This document shows positions 45,528 through 53,153 of a stretch of DNA of 64,000 nucleotides, piece by piece. Each line of letters starts with the position of its first letter. The stretch's first letter is position 1. The notes under the pieces are model-generated. The model did no database searches. It saw only the letters and a list, made by a program, of their open reading frames with translations, and had not been told where the DNA came from. The position numbers and the translations under genes are program-made. Origin of the DNA: an uncultured Muribaculaceae bacterium (lineage in GTDB: Bacteria; Bacteroidota; Bacteroidia; Bacteroidales; Muribaculaceae). The stretch is taken from contig CANQZG010000004.1 in the NCBI GenBank assembly GCA_947628305.1, positions 147,939 through 211,938 of the forward strand. Direction: 5' to 3'.

Positions 45528-46433
45528 CTATATTTTCCGGGCTATGCGTAGTTTAGCGCTGCGTGAACGGGGGTTGGCCTCGATTTCGCGTTCGTCCGGT
45601 ACGATTGGTTTGGCGTTGATGAGTTTCATCGGGGACAGGGAGTGGCCGTAGAAATCTTTCTCGGCGATTCCGTCGATATTGCCTGTTTTCATGAAATTTT
45701 TCACCATACGGTCCTCGATGGAGTGGTAAGTTATCACGACTAAGCGTCCGCCCGGTCGCAACACTTTCAGTGATTGTTCAAGTAACCGGCGTAGTGCCTC
45801 TGTCTCGTCGTTGACCTCCATGCGCAGAGCCTGGAACACCTGGGCCATCTCTTTTTTCTCCTGTCGGGGGTTGATTAACGGTCTTACGGTGGCGAGAAGC
45901 TGTTCGACAGTGTCCACCGGTGTTGTCTCGCGAACCTTGACGACGGCACGTGCAATGCGTCCGGCCTGTTTCAGGTCGCCGTAAAGGCGGAAAATGCGGG
46001 TGAGTTGTTCCTCGGTGTAATTGGCTAAAATCCAGGCTGCCGAGCGTGTTGCGCGACGGTTCATCCTCATGTCGAGGATGCCGTTCCAACGAAATGAGAA
46101 GCCGCGTTCGGCATCGTCAAAGTGGTGGAATGACACGCCGAGGTCGGCAAGGATGCCGTCAACCTCTGTGACGCCGTAATATCGCATGAAATTGGAGAGA
46201 TAACGGAAGTTGGAATGTACAATCGTAAACCGTTCGTCGGAGAATGCGCGGTTGACCGCGTCCTCGTCCTGGTCGAAACCATATAGATGCCCCCGGGTCT
46301 CAAGATGTTCTACAATCGCGCGGGAATGGCCTCCGCCCCCGAATGTGGCATCGACATAGATGCCGTCCGGGCGTATGTCAAGGCCCTCGATTGCGGGGGT
46401 CAGCAGGGCGGGGATATGATAGGTTTCAGCCAT
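45528..46433 (-). CDS. rsmH: 16S rRNA (cytosine(1402)-N4)-methyltransferase
   Basis: Methylates C1402 in the ribosomal decoding centre. SAM motif VDATFGGGGHSRAIVEHL near residues 26-43, ILADLGVSFHHFDDAERGFS, and RLVVITYHSIEDRMVKNFM near the C-terminus. I chose the ATG at 46433 (MAETYHIPALLTPAIEGL), the usual N-terminus; the longer frame adds an unrelated extension. It is the first gene of the division cluster here, with no mraZ before it. Confidence 0.96.
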   Translation of the reverse strand: MAETYHIPALLTPAIEGLDIRPDGIYVDATFGGGGHSRAIVEHLETRGHLYGFDQDEDAVNRAFSDERFTIVHSNFRYLSNFMRYYGVTEVDGILADLGVSFHHFDDAERGFSFRWNGILDMRMNRRATRSAAWILANYTEEQLTRIFRLYGDLKQAGRIARAVVKVRETTPVDTVEQLLATVRPLINPRQEKKEMAQVFQALRMEVNDETEALRRLLEQSLKVLRPGGRLVVITYHSIEDRMVKNFMKTGNIDGIAEKDFYGHSLSPMKLINAKPIVPDEREIEANPRSRSAKLRIARKI

Positions 46434-46459
46434 GGGGATAAGTGATTGTAATTTCGCTG

Positions 46460-46467
46460 TAAAGTTA
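46460..46467 (-). promoter_or_regulatory. Possible promoter of the division cluster
   Basis: TAACTTTA on the minus strand, one mismatch from TAnnTTTG, lies 26 bp before the rsmH ATG. A TTG is 22 bp further upstream, slightly too far. Confidence 0.35.
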
Positions 46468-46589
46468 CTAAAAAACCACGGGAAATTTACAATATCAAAC
46501 ACCCAAATTTTCACCTAAATTAATAGAAAGTTACTAACATTAGGTTAAACGGCTGATTGACAGGTGTGTTTGTTGTTTGCAAACGTAAA

Positions 46590-47717
46590 CTACAATGAGC
46601 GGCGATAGCATCGGCGACGACGGTGTTGTCGCCGCTCAAAATATTGCCATTGCAGCTGTACGGCAGCGTTATCCTCCAGTTCAAGATTAGACTCGGCATA
46701 CTTGTATCCGTTTTTCACATAAACAGGTATCAGTTTGGAGAATAACAAGGCGTTTACACCCCGGCTTTGGTACTCCGGCTTGACGGCCACGAGCATAAGG
46801 TCGACAATGTCGTTACGGCCTTTGATTGCGCGTAGTATGTGATACCATCCTAATGGGAACAGGCACCCTTTGCTACGTTGCAAGGCCTTTGAAAATGAAG
46901 GAATTGAAATGCCGAGGCCAACCAGCTGATTATCAGCATCGACAATCAGACATACACAATCGAGTCTTAGGATGCCGAGGTACATGTCGATGTAATGGTT
47001 GATTTGTCTTTCGGTGAGCGGCGTGTATCCGTATAACCCATCGTATGCCTCGTTTATGAGGTCGAAAATCGCCCGGCCATATTCATCTTTCAGGCGTTTA
47101 CGCGAGGTATATTCGACTGTATGAAGATTGTATTTCTTCTGTACGATGTCGGCTATGCGCATGTATTTATCGGGGATTTCGCTTGGGATTGTTATGCGAT
47201 ACTCTACCCAGTCCACATCCTTGTCAAACCCCATTCGTTCCATTTGGTGCGGATAATATGGGTGGTTGTATATCGTCGCCATAGTGCCCAGTTCATCGAA
47301 ACCATCGGTCAGCATCCCTTCGTGGTCCATGTCGGAGAATCCCATCGGGCCTATAATCGAGGTCATCCCGCGTTGTCTGCCCCAGTCGCCTGCTGCCTTG
47401 AAAAGGGCATCGACCACCTCGTTGTCATCAATGAAATCCACGAACCCGAAACGCAGGTCTTTGTTGCCTGTGCGTTCGTTGGCGACATGGTTGATTATGG
47501 CTGTTATACGCCCCACAGGCTTACCGTCCCGGTAAGCCATGAATGATTGGGCCTCGCAGAACTCAAACGCCGGGTTCTTGTCGGGGGTTAATGTGTCCAC
47601 CTCGTCAAATATTAACGGGGGGACGAAGCAATCGTTGCCTTTGTAATGGTCGATTCCGAATTTGACGTATTTCTTTAGTTCTTTCTTTGTCGGTGCGATT
47701 GGTCTAACTTCTATCAT
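46590..47717 (-). CDS. GNAT-fold N-acetyltransferase-like protein
   Basis: 375 residues. The N-terminal half (PTKKELKKYVKFGIDHYKGN; AQSFMAYRDGKPVGRITAII; GFVDFIDDNEVVDALFKAAG) and the C-terminal half (LIVDADNQLVGLGISIPSFS; MLVAVKPEYQSRGVNALLFS) each look like a GNAT fold, the latter with an acetyl-CoA-type QSRGVNA loop. The protein ends in a very basic tail (ERRQHRRRRCYRR) typical of this Bacteroidetes family. The substrate is unknown. It is 7 bp downstream of the pseudokinase gene and likely co-transcribed. Confidence 0.75.
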   Translation of the reverse strand: MIEVRPIAPTKKELKKYVKFGIDHYKGNDCFVPPLIFDEVDTLTPDKNPAFEFCEAQSFMAYRDGKPVGRITAIINHVANERTGNKDLRFGFVDFIDDNEVVDALFKAAGDWGRQRGMTSIIGPMGFSDMDHEGMLTDGFDELGTMATIYNHPYYPHQMERMGFDKDVDWVEYRITIPSEIPDKYMRIADIVQKKYNLHTVEYTSRKRLKDEYGRAIFDLINEAYDGLYGYTPLTERQINHYIDMYLGILRLDCVCLIVDADNQLVGLGISIPSFSKALQRSKGCLFPLGWYHILRAIKGRNDIVDLMLVAVKPEYQSRGVNALLFSKLIPVYVKNGYKYAESNLELEDNAAVQLQWQYFERRQHRRRRCYRRSL

Positions 47718-47724
47718 CGGAGTC

Positions 47725-48546
47725 TTATGGGTCGGTTATGGTGAGGGTTGTACTTGTTGCTGATGCAAGGTTGTCGGGGTGTTTGGGTGCCCACGGGGAA
47801 TTGAGCCATGTCAGCAGTATTATCATCAACACGAGGAATGCAATTACAAGAAGGAGCAGACGGTTGGGTTTGCGGTTGTCCAACGCGAGCTTAAGGCTCT
47901 GGATATCCTTGTAACGTGACGCCGGATTGGGATTGGTGCATTTCTCGGCGACTTTGCGCAGATGGGCCGGTGCATCAGCTGCCGCGTCAAGTGCCTCTGT
48001 CAGGATTAGTCCGTAGTTGTATATGTCCTCGGCGGCATCGGCGGGGGTGAGATGCTCCCGTTGGTCAAAGCCGACATCGATTAGTTTCAGGTTCTCGATG
48101 TTTTGAGTGAAGATGACCCGTTCGGCTCTGACGGGATGATGTACGATATGGTTGGCCTGGATGTAGTCGAGTGCCGAGACCATCTGTGTGCACAGGCGGT
48201 CTATATGCTTGTTTGTCACACGTTTCTCGTCGATGAGTTTGCGAAGCGAATCGCCGTAGACATCATCGGTTATGATACAACGGCCAAGACCCGGCACATC
48301 CTCGAAGTCATTAATCATCACAATCGCGGGATGGGCAAGGTTATAACGGACGTCAAACTCTTTTTCAATCATATCCATGAACTTGGGGTCATCCTTCAGC
48401 TCGGGGCGCAGGGTCTTGAGCATGGTCCATTTGCCATGTTTCTTGGCTGTATACACATGATAGAACTCCTCGTCCCATTCGGGAAGATGCTCTATTTCAG
48501 TCCATTTCTGTTCGGCTGATGCTGCCGGAGGAGGGGTTTCTGACAT
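47725..48546 (-). CDS. Membrane-anchored pseudokinase
   Basis: 273 residues with a protein-kinase fold at ~20-225 followed by one membrane helix (LLLLVIAFLVLMIILLTW, 230-247) and a short end outside. The ATP-site lysine is present (WTMLKTL, K44) with a plausible partner E63. The glycine-rich loop is missing, and the catalytic HRD is replaced by HHP (136-138), so the catalytic aspartate is lost. DFG is DVG (157-159). It should therefore not transfer phosphate and may act as a scaffold or sensor. I chose the ATG at 48546; a longer frame would run into the lipoprotein gene upstream. Confidence 0.8.
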   Translation of the reverse strand: MSETPPPAASAEQKWTEIEHLPEWDEEFYHVYTAKKHGKWTMLKTLRPELKDDPKFMDMIEKEFDVRYNLAHPAIVMINDFEDVPGLGRCIITDDVYGDSLRKLIDEKRVTNKHIDRLCTQMVSALDYIQANHIVHHPVRAERVIFTQNIENLKLIDVGFDQREHLTPADAAEDIYNYGLILTEALDAAADAPAHLRKVAEKCTNPNPASRYKDIQSLKLALDNRKPNRLLLLVIAFLVLMIILLTWLNSPWAPKHPDNLASATSTTLTITDP

Positions 48547-48571
48547 TGTGATAATGATTGGTTTTGGTATA

Positions 48572-48961
48572 TTAGTAAGCCTGATAGTAGAGATACCCGC
48601 CGTAGTCAAGGTCATATAGGGTCAGGATGCCACGGGAGTAGCTGTATTGATAGTTCCAAGTCTCGCCGGTGGATATGACATATATCTGTAACTGGTCGCC
48701 CCAGGTGTTCCATGTGATGCTCCATGTGTATGGTACGCCATACCGGTCGTAGGAGGAATAGTTTCCCGAGCCGTCACGGAAGAATGAAAACGAGCTTGCA
48801 TCGAAGCCCGAAACATACATCTGTTCCCAGTTGCCATAGAGGGCCGGGTCGTTGTCGTAATAATAATCCTCATCGGGGTCGCATGAAGTCAATGCGGCGC
48901 ACATCGCCATGAGCATGACAATGGGGACAATCAGCCTGGATTTGTTGGCGGACATTCTCAT
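48572..48961 (-). CDS. Small lipoprotein, lipocalin-like
   Basis: 129 residues with a lipoprotein signal peptide (IVPIVMLMAMCAALTSC; cysteine near residue 27). The rest is short aromatic beta-strands (LYGNWEQMYVSGFDASSFSF; YTWSITWNTWGDQLQIYVIS; LYDLDYGGYLYYQAY), consistent with a lipocalin-type barrel. It begins after the 'PALYGNWE' strand typical of such proteins. Function unknown. It is 25 bp upstream of the pseudokinase gene. Confidence 0.75.
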   Translation of the reverse strand: MRMSANKSRLIVPIVMLMAMCAALTSCDPDEDYYYDNDPALYGNWEQMYVSGFDASSFSFFRDGSGNYSSYDRYGVPYTWSITWNTWGDQLQIYVISTGETWNYQYSYSRGILTLYDLDYGGYLYYQAY

Positions 48962-49025
48962 AATGATATAGTTGAAATTTTGATAATAATGACTTTATTG
49001 TACATTATATAACAAAATTGCAGGG

Positions 49026-49033
49026 CAAAGTTA
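49026..49033 (-). promoter_or_regulatory. -7 box of the lipoprotein-pseudokinase-GNAT genes
   Basis: TAACTTTG on the minus strand fits TAnnTTTG, 64 bp before the ATG at 48961. It diverges from the nadB promoter. Confidence 0.5.
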
Positions 49034-49074
49034 ACGATAAATATTTAAAATTTTTGCAATGTGGCTGCAAGTGA

Positions 49075-49104
49075 TTGTCTATTGGTGAAAATTAATTAAT
49101 TTTG
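49075..49104 (+). promoter_or_regulatory. nadB promoter
   Basis: TTG (49075-49077), 19 bp, then TAATTTTG (49097-49104), 21 bp before the ATG at 49126. The TTG start at 49102 lies inside the box, which supports the ATG. Confidence 0.6.
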
Positions 49105-49125
49105 GAGAGTCAAAATTACGCTGAA

Positions 49126-50703
49126 ATGACAAGGAAGTATGATTATCTGGTGATTGGTTCAGGTATCGCCGGAATGAGTTTCGCCCTGAAGGTGGCATCT
49201 AAAGGACGTGTGGCCCTGGTGTGTAAGACAACCCTTGAAGAAGCCAATACCGCGCTCGCCCAGGGTGGGGTGGCTTCGGTGACAAATCTCGAGGTGGACA
49301 ATTTCGAGAAGCACATCGAGGACACGATGGTTGCCGGAGACTGGCTAAGCGACCCGGTGGCCGTGAGAAAAGTGGTGACCGAGGCTCCGTCGCAGATTCA
49401 GGCGTTAATCGGCTGGGGCGTTGATTTCGACCGTAACGCTAATGGCGATTTTGACCTTCACCGTGAGGGAGGTCACTCGGAGTTCCGCATCCTGCATCAT
49501 GCTGACAACACCGGGTTCGAGATTCAGGAGAGCCTGATTAAGGCTGTCCGTTCCAATCCTGATATTGATATATATGAGAACCGGTTCGCCATCGAAATCA
49601 TCACGCAGCACCACTTGGGTAAAATTGTGACCCGTCGCACCCCCGATATCACATGTTACGGGGCCTATATACTTGACACCGCCACGGGGGATGTCGATAC
49701 ATTCCTCGCCAAGGTCACGCTCATGGCGACCGGGGGCATAGGGGCTGTATACCGCACCACCACCAATCCTCTTGTAGCCACGGGTGACGGCATTGCGATG
49801 GTGTACCGCGCCAAGGGCACCGTGCGCGACATGGAGTTCATCCAATTCCACCCCACGGCCCTGTTTCATCCCGGCGACCGACCGTCGTTCCTCATTACCG
49901 AGGCGATGCGCGGATATGGTGCGGTGTTGCGCAACCTCAAGGGCGAGGAATTCATGCACAAGTATGACCCGCGTCTGTCGCTTGCGCCACGTGACATAGT
50001 CGCCCGCGCAATCGACAGCGAGATGAAACTGCATGGCGACGACCATGTCTACCTCGATGTCACACACAAAGACCCGGAGGAGACCAAGCGTCATTTCCCC
50101 AACATTTACGCCAAGTGTCTGTCGCTCGGAATCGACATAACTAAGGATTATATCCCTGTCGCCCCGGCAGCCCACTATCTGTGTGGCGGTATCAAGGTCG
50201 ACACCAACGCCGAGTCGTCAATCAAGCGGCTGTATGCCGTCGGCGAATGCTCTTGCACAGGTCTTCATGGTGGTAACCGTCTTGCATCAAATTCACTGAT
50301 TGAAGCTGTGGTCTACGCCGAGGCGGCCGCACGGCATGCGGTGGAGAATGTGAGCCATTATGATTTCCGCACCGATGTCCCTGAATGGAATGACGAAGGT
50401 ACGAGCCATCCTGAGGAGATGGTGCTTATAACACAGAGTATCAAGGAGGTGAACCAAATTATGAATGCCTATGTTGGTATTGTACGCAGCAATCTGCGTC
50501 TCGACCGGGCATGGAATCGCCTCGATATCCTGTATGAGGAAACGGAACGGCTTTTCAAGCGTTCCAAGGCGTCGCGTGAAATATGCGAACTTCGCAACAT
50601 AATCAATGTCGGTTATCTCATCATGCGTCAAGCCAAGGAGCGTAAGGAGTCCCGCGGGTTGCACTATACCGTCGATTATCCGCCTGTGAAAAAGAGTGTA
50701 TAG
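49126..50703 (+). CDS. nadB: L-aspartate oxidase
   Basis: FAD enzyme that oxidises L-aspartate to iminoaspartate for NAD synthesis. Motifs: YLVIGSGIAGMSFALKVA (FAD binding), NTALAQGGVASV, REGGHSEFRILHHADNTGFE, MEFIQFHPTALFHPGDRPSF, PVAPAAHYLCGGIKVD and GLHGGNRLASNSLIEAVVYA. The 525-residue length is standard. NadA and NadC are not nearby. A DUF4294 gene follows after 60 bp. Confidence 0.97.
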   Translation: MTRKYDYLVIGSGIAGMSFALKVASKGRVALVCKTTLEEANTALAQGGVASVTNLEVDNFEKHIEDTMVAGDWLSDPVAVRKVVTEAPSQIQALIGWGVDFDRNANGDFDLHREGGHSEFRILHHADNTGFEIQESLIKAVRSNPDIDIYENRFAIEIITQHHLGKIVTRRTPDITCYGAYILDTATGDVDTFLAKVTLMATGGIGAVYRTTTNPLVATGDGIAMVYRAKGTVRDMEFIQFHPTALFHPGDRPSFLITEAMRGYGAVLRNLKGEEFMHKYDPRLSLAPRDIVARAIDSEMKLHGDDHVYLDVTHKDPEETKRHFPNIYAKCLSLGIDITKDYIPVAPAAHYLCGGIKVDTNAESSIKRLYAVGECSCTGLHGGNRLASNSLIEAVVYAEAAARHAVENVSHYDFRTDVPEWNDEGTSHPEEMVLITQSIKEVNQIMNAYVGIVRSNLRLDRAWNRLDILYEETERLFKRSKASREICELRNIINVGYLIMRQAKERKESRGLHYTVDYPPVKKSV

Positions 50704-50763
50704 GCTGTAGTCACAGGGCAATATTGGCGCGTGTGACGCGTTGATACATATATAATTACGGCT

Positions 50764-51396
50764 ATGAAAACTCTCTTTGCCATATTGTCGTCTGCCATTC
50801 TGTCTGTTATGTTGCCATTACGGGTGACCGCGCAGGATGCGCCCGAACCACGGCCCGGAGACGAGGTGAAGAAGTTTGTCAGGGGATATTATATGACCGA
50901 AATCGACGGCGATTCCGTGCCGATGATAGTGTTGGACCAGATAACGGTCTATCCCCCTATGATATTCAAGAACAAGAAGGAGGAGGAATTTTATTGGAGG
51001 ACTGTCCGTGACGTGCGCAAGGCGTTGCCATACGCCAAACTGATATGCGAGACGTTGACTGAGACATACGAATACATCGAGACCCTTCCCACCAAGAAAG
51101 AGCGTGAGGAACATCTCAAACGCATGGAGAGTGCGGTGTTCGAGCAATACAAGCCACAGCTCAAGCGGTTCACCAAGAGTCAGGCGCAGATGCTTGTCAA
51201 ACTCATCAACCGCGAGACCAACCAATCGAGTTACAACATCCTCAAGGCGTTTCTTGGCTCGTTCCGTGCCGGATTTTGGCAGACGTTCGGGCGGCTTTTT
51301 GGTGTGAACCTCCGTACCAGTTACCGTCCCGACAAGAACCGTGTGGACGCAATCATCGAGCGCGTCGCCGTTCTCGTCGAGCAAGGCCAACTGTGA
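50764..51396 (+). CDS. DUF4294 family exported protein
   Basis: 210 residues with a signal peptide (MKTLFAILSSAILSVMLPLR...A). It carries the family stretch MIVLDQITVYPPMIFKNKKE and FYWRTVRDVRKALPYAKL, followed by a long helical, Lys/Glu-rich region (TLPTKKEREEHLKRMESAVF) and RETNQSSYNILKAFLGSFRA. The family is common in Bacteroidetes and has no known function. A composite palindrome begins 20 bp past its stop codon. Confidence 0.85.
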   Translation: MKTLFAILSSAILSVMLPLRVTAQDAPEPRPGDEVKKFVRGYYMTEIDGDSVPMIVLDQITVYPPMIFKNKKEEEFYWRTVRDVRKALPYAKLICETLTETYEYIETLPTKKEREEHLKRMESAVFEQYKPQLKRFTKSQAQMLVKLINRETNQSSYNILKAFLGSFRAGFWQTFGRLFGVNLRTSYRPDKNRVDAIIERVAVLVEQGQL

Positions 51397-51416
51397 CAGC
51401 CGGGCCACGCTCCAAA

Positions 51417-51597
51417 GCTGTTCACTTAAGAGCGTTTGATGAATTGCATGGAATTGGTAGCGGTGCGGCCATGGCTGCACCGCCGATTGTGTCATTGCTG
51501 ATTTTAATGCATTGCGGTTCAGCCATGGCTGAACCCTACCTTAAACATCGCCTTTAGGGGGTCATTTATACAATATGAAAACCCTTAAGTGAACAGC
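51417..51597. repeat. Family C palindromic element inside its own inverted ends
   Basis: Perfect 14-bp ends GCTGTTCACTTAAG (51417-51430) and CTTAAGTGAACAGC (51584-51597). Two hairpins inside share the core GCCATGGC but have different arms: GGTGCGGCCATGGCTGCACC and GGTTCAGCCATGGCTGAACC. A half family A hairpin follows at once. No ORF. Confidence 0.75.
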
Positions 51598-51630
51598 ATT
51601 GGGACGCGCACGTTGGCGCGTCCCTACGAT
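51598..51630. repeat. Half family A element next to the beta-propeller gene
   Basis: GGGACGCGC-ACGTTG-GCGCGTCCC with CCTACGATT, 11 bp from the stop codon of the gene at 51642. Confidence 0.75.
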
Positions 51631-51641
51631 TTCGTCTGCTT

Positions 51642-53153
51642 TTACCGTTTTCGGCGGGCGAGGGCGATGCCACCGACGATGAGGAGGGCGGCCACGCCAC
51701 CACCGGCAATCAGCAGGGTGTTGTCGCCGGTGGTTGATGCGTGTGGTTGTGCCGGGGTTGCTTGGGCAGGGGCGATTGTGTCGGTAGGCAGTGTCTCGAC
51801 AGGAGGTGCGGGAAGCGGTTCGGGCGTGTTGTATTCGATTTTGAAGAAGTTGACGGAGTTGCCGCCTCCGGCGTTTTTGCGTCCCTGGGATGTGGTCGCA
51901 ATCATTGTGCCGTCGGGCGAGATGTCGAGGCCGACGGGATAGGAGTCCACCGCGATTTTGCCTATGACGCGCATTGACCGTGAGTCAACTATATATAGAT
52001 GCGACGCGGTGTTACAGGCGACGAATATGAACCGTCCAGACGGGGAGACTTTCAGTGTCCTTGCACCTCCGCCGACCTTGCATGTCCTGATTCCGTTGAC
52101 GTTGAACTGTCGCGAGGTGTCGCGTTGTCCTGTGATTGCGTCCACCACATTCTTGACAGGGAGTGTCATAACTTCCCCTGCCGAGTTGCGGCTGAAATAT
52201 AACATGTCACCGTTGAGGGTGATGTGTCTGACCCCGTGGAGCTGCGGTAGCATACCGAGCCATTTACCTTGTTTGATGTCAATCACGGCCATCGGGCCGG
52301 CCATCCCGCTTACGAGCATGAGGGAGTCACCGGGCAGGAATACAGTCCCGCGCAGCAAGAATCCACTGCCCGAGTCACGGTTGACCGGTGTTGTCAGGCT
52401 GTAGTTCAGGTTTAGTTTGTTGCCTATGGTGACAGGTGGCAGGTGACGCCATTTTTTAGGGTCGGGGTCGGAGATGTCAATGAATCCCACGGTGTTGTTG
52501 CCCCAGTGGGTAATCGCAAGGGTGTGTCCGTCGTGAGAGACGGCGACCATTTTGGGTAGCGGGCCGGTCTCGGTCATCAGCACGATTTCATCGGTGCGGG
52601 TGTCGATGACCGCCAATGCCGACGGGTCCTGGGCGTTCAGGTCGAACGTACGGCGGTAATACGGTACAAACATATATTTCCCGTCAGGGGTCAATGCCGC
52701 TTCCACCGGTTTGCCAAGGAAAGAGCGACTTGCGCCGTCGGGATAATGCGTGAATTCATAAAACCCCGAAGGGGTGAGCCATTGTTGACCTTTGCCTGAA
52801 TCAAATTTGTGCTTGATTACCTTGAGTTTCTTTAATGTCGCTGCATCGTAGACGACAGTGGCGCAACCTTCAAGCGAATTGACATATATTTTCTTGCCGT
52901 CACGGCTGAATGTCGCTGATTTGGGTGAATTGATGTCCTCGTCGTAAGTATCGCTCGACCCGTAGTGCCGACGCTGGTTGATGCACGTGACGGTCAGTGA
53001 ACTGTCGGCAACTACTTTTTCACCGATGCGTGAATGGGTTATGGAGAGATTTTTAGCCTGGGGCCGTGGCTTCGCTCCCGCTTCTACGGGTTCGCATAAC
53101 GCCGGAAGGACAGTCAGCAGAACGAAAGCCGATAATGTCGCGATTTGTTTCAT
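51642..53153 (-). CDS. Exported YVTN-type beta-propeller protein with C-terminal membrane anchor
   Basis: 503 residues. Signal peptide (MKQIATLSAFVLLTVLPALC), then six or seven repeated blades with the YVTN pattern (SATFSRDGKKIYVNSLEGCA; AALTPDGKYMFVPYYRR; TLKVSPSGRFIFVACNTASH; GLDISPDGTMIATTSQGRK). A ~45-residue Pro/Thr-rich spacer leads to a hydrophobic helix with a GGG motif (LLIAGGGVAALLIVGGIAL) and a short basic end (ARRKR). The tail recalls sortase- or rhombosortase-type anchors. The blades probably bind a ligand or surface partner. It overlaps the 3' end of the GH89 gene by 4 bp. Confidence 0.8.
   Translation of the reverse strand: MKQIATLSAFVLLTVLPALCEPVEAGAKPRPQAKNLSITHSRIGEKVVADSSLTVTCINQRRHYGSSDTYDEDINSPKSATFSRDGKKIYVNSLEGCATVVYDAATLKKLKVIKHKFDSGKGQQWLTPSGFYEFTHYPDGASRSFLGKPVEAALTPDGKYMFVPYYRRTFDLNAQDPSALAVIDTRTDEIVLMTETGPLPKMVAVSHDGHTLAITHWGNNTVGFIDISDPDPKKWRHLPPVTIGNKLNLNYSLTTPVNRDSGSGFLLRGTVFLPGDSLMLVSGMAGPMAVIDIKQGKWLGMLPQLHGVRHITLNGDMLYFSRNSAGEVMTLPVKNVVDAITGQRDTSRQFNVNGIRTCKVGGGARTLKVSPSGRFIFVACNTASHLYIVDSRSMRVIGKIAVDSYPVGLDISPDGTMIATTSQGRKNAGGGNSVNFFKIEYNTPEPLPAPPVETLPTDTIAPAQATPAQPHASTTGDNTLLIAGGGVAALLIVGGIALARRKR

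Noticed and set aside
51276..51557. 93-residue plus-strand frame across the DUF4294 end
   Set aside because: It overlaps the real gene in another frame and runs into the palindromic repeat (GSGAAMAAPP...), so coding is an artefact of GC-rich hairpins.
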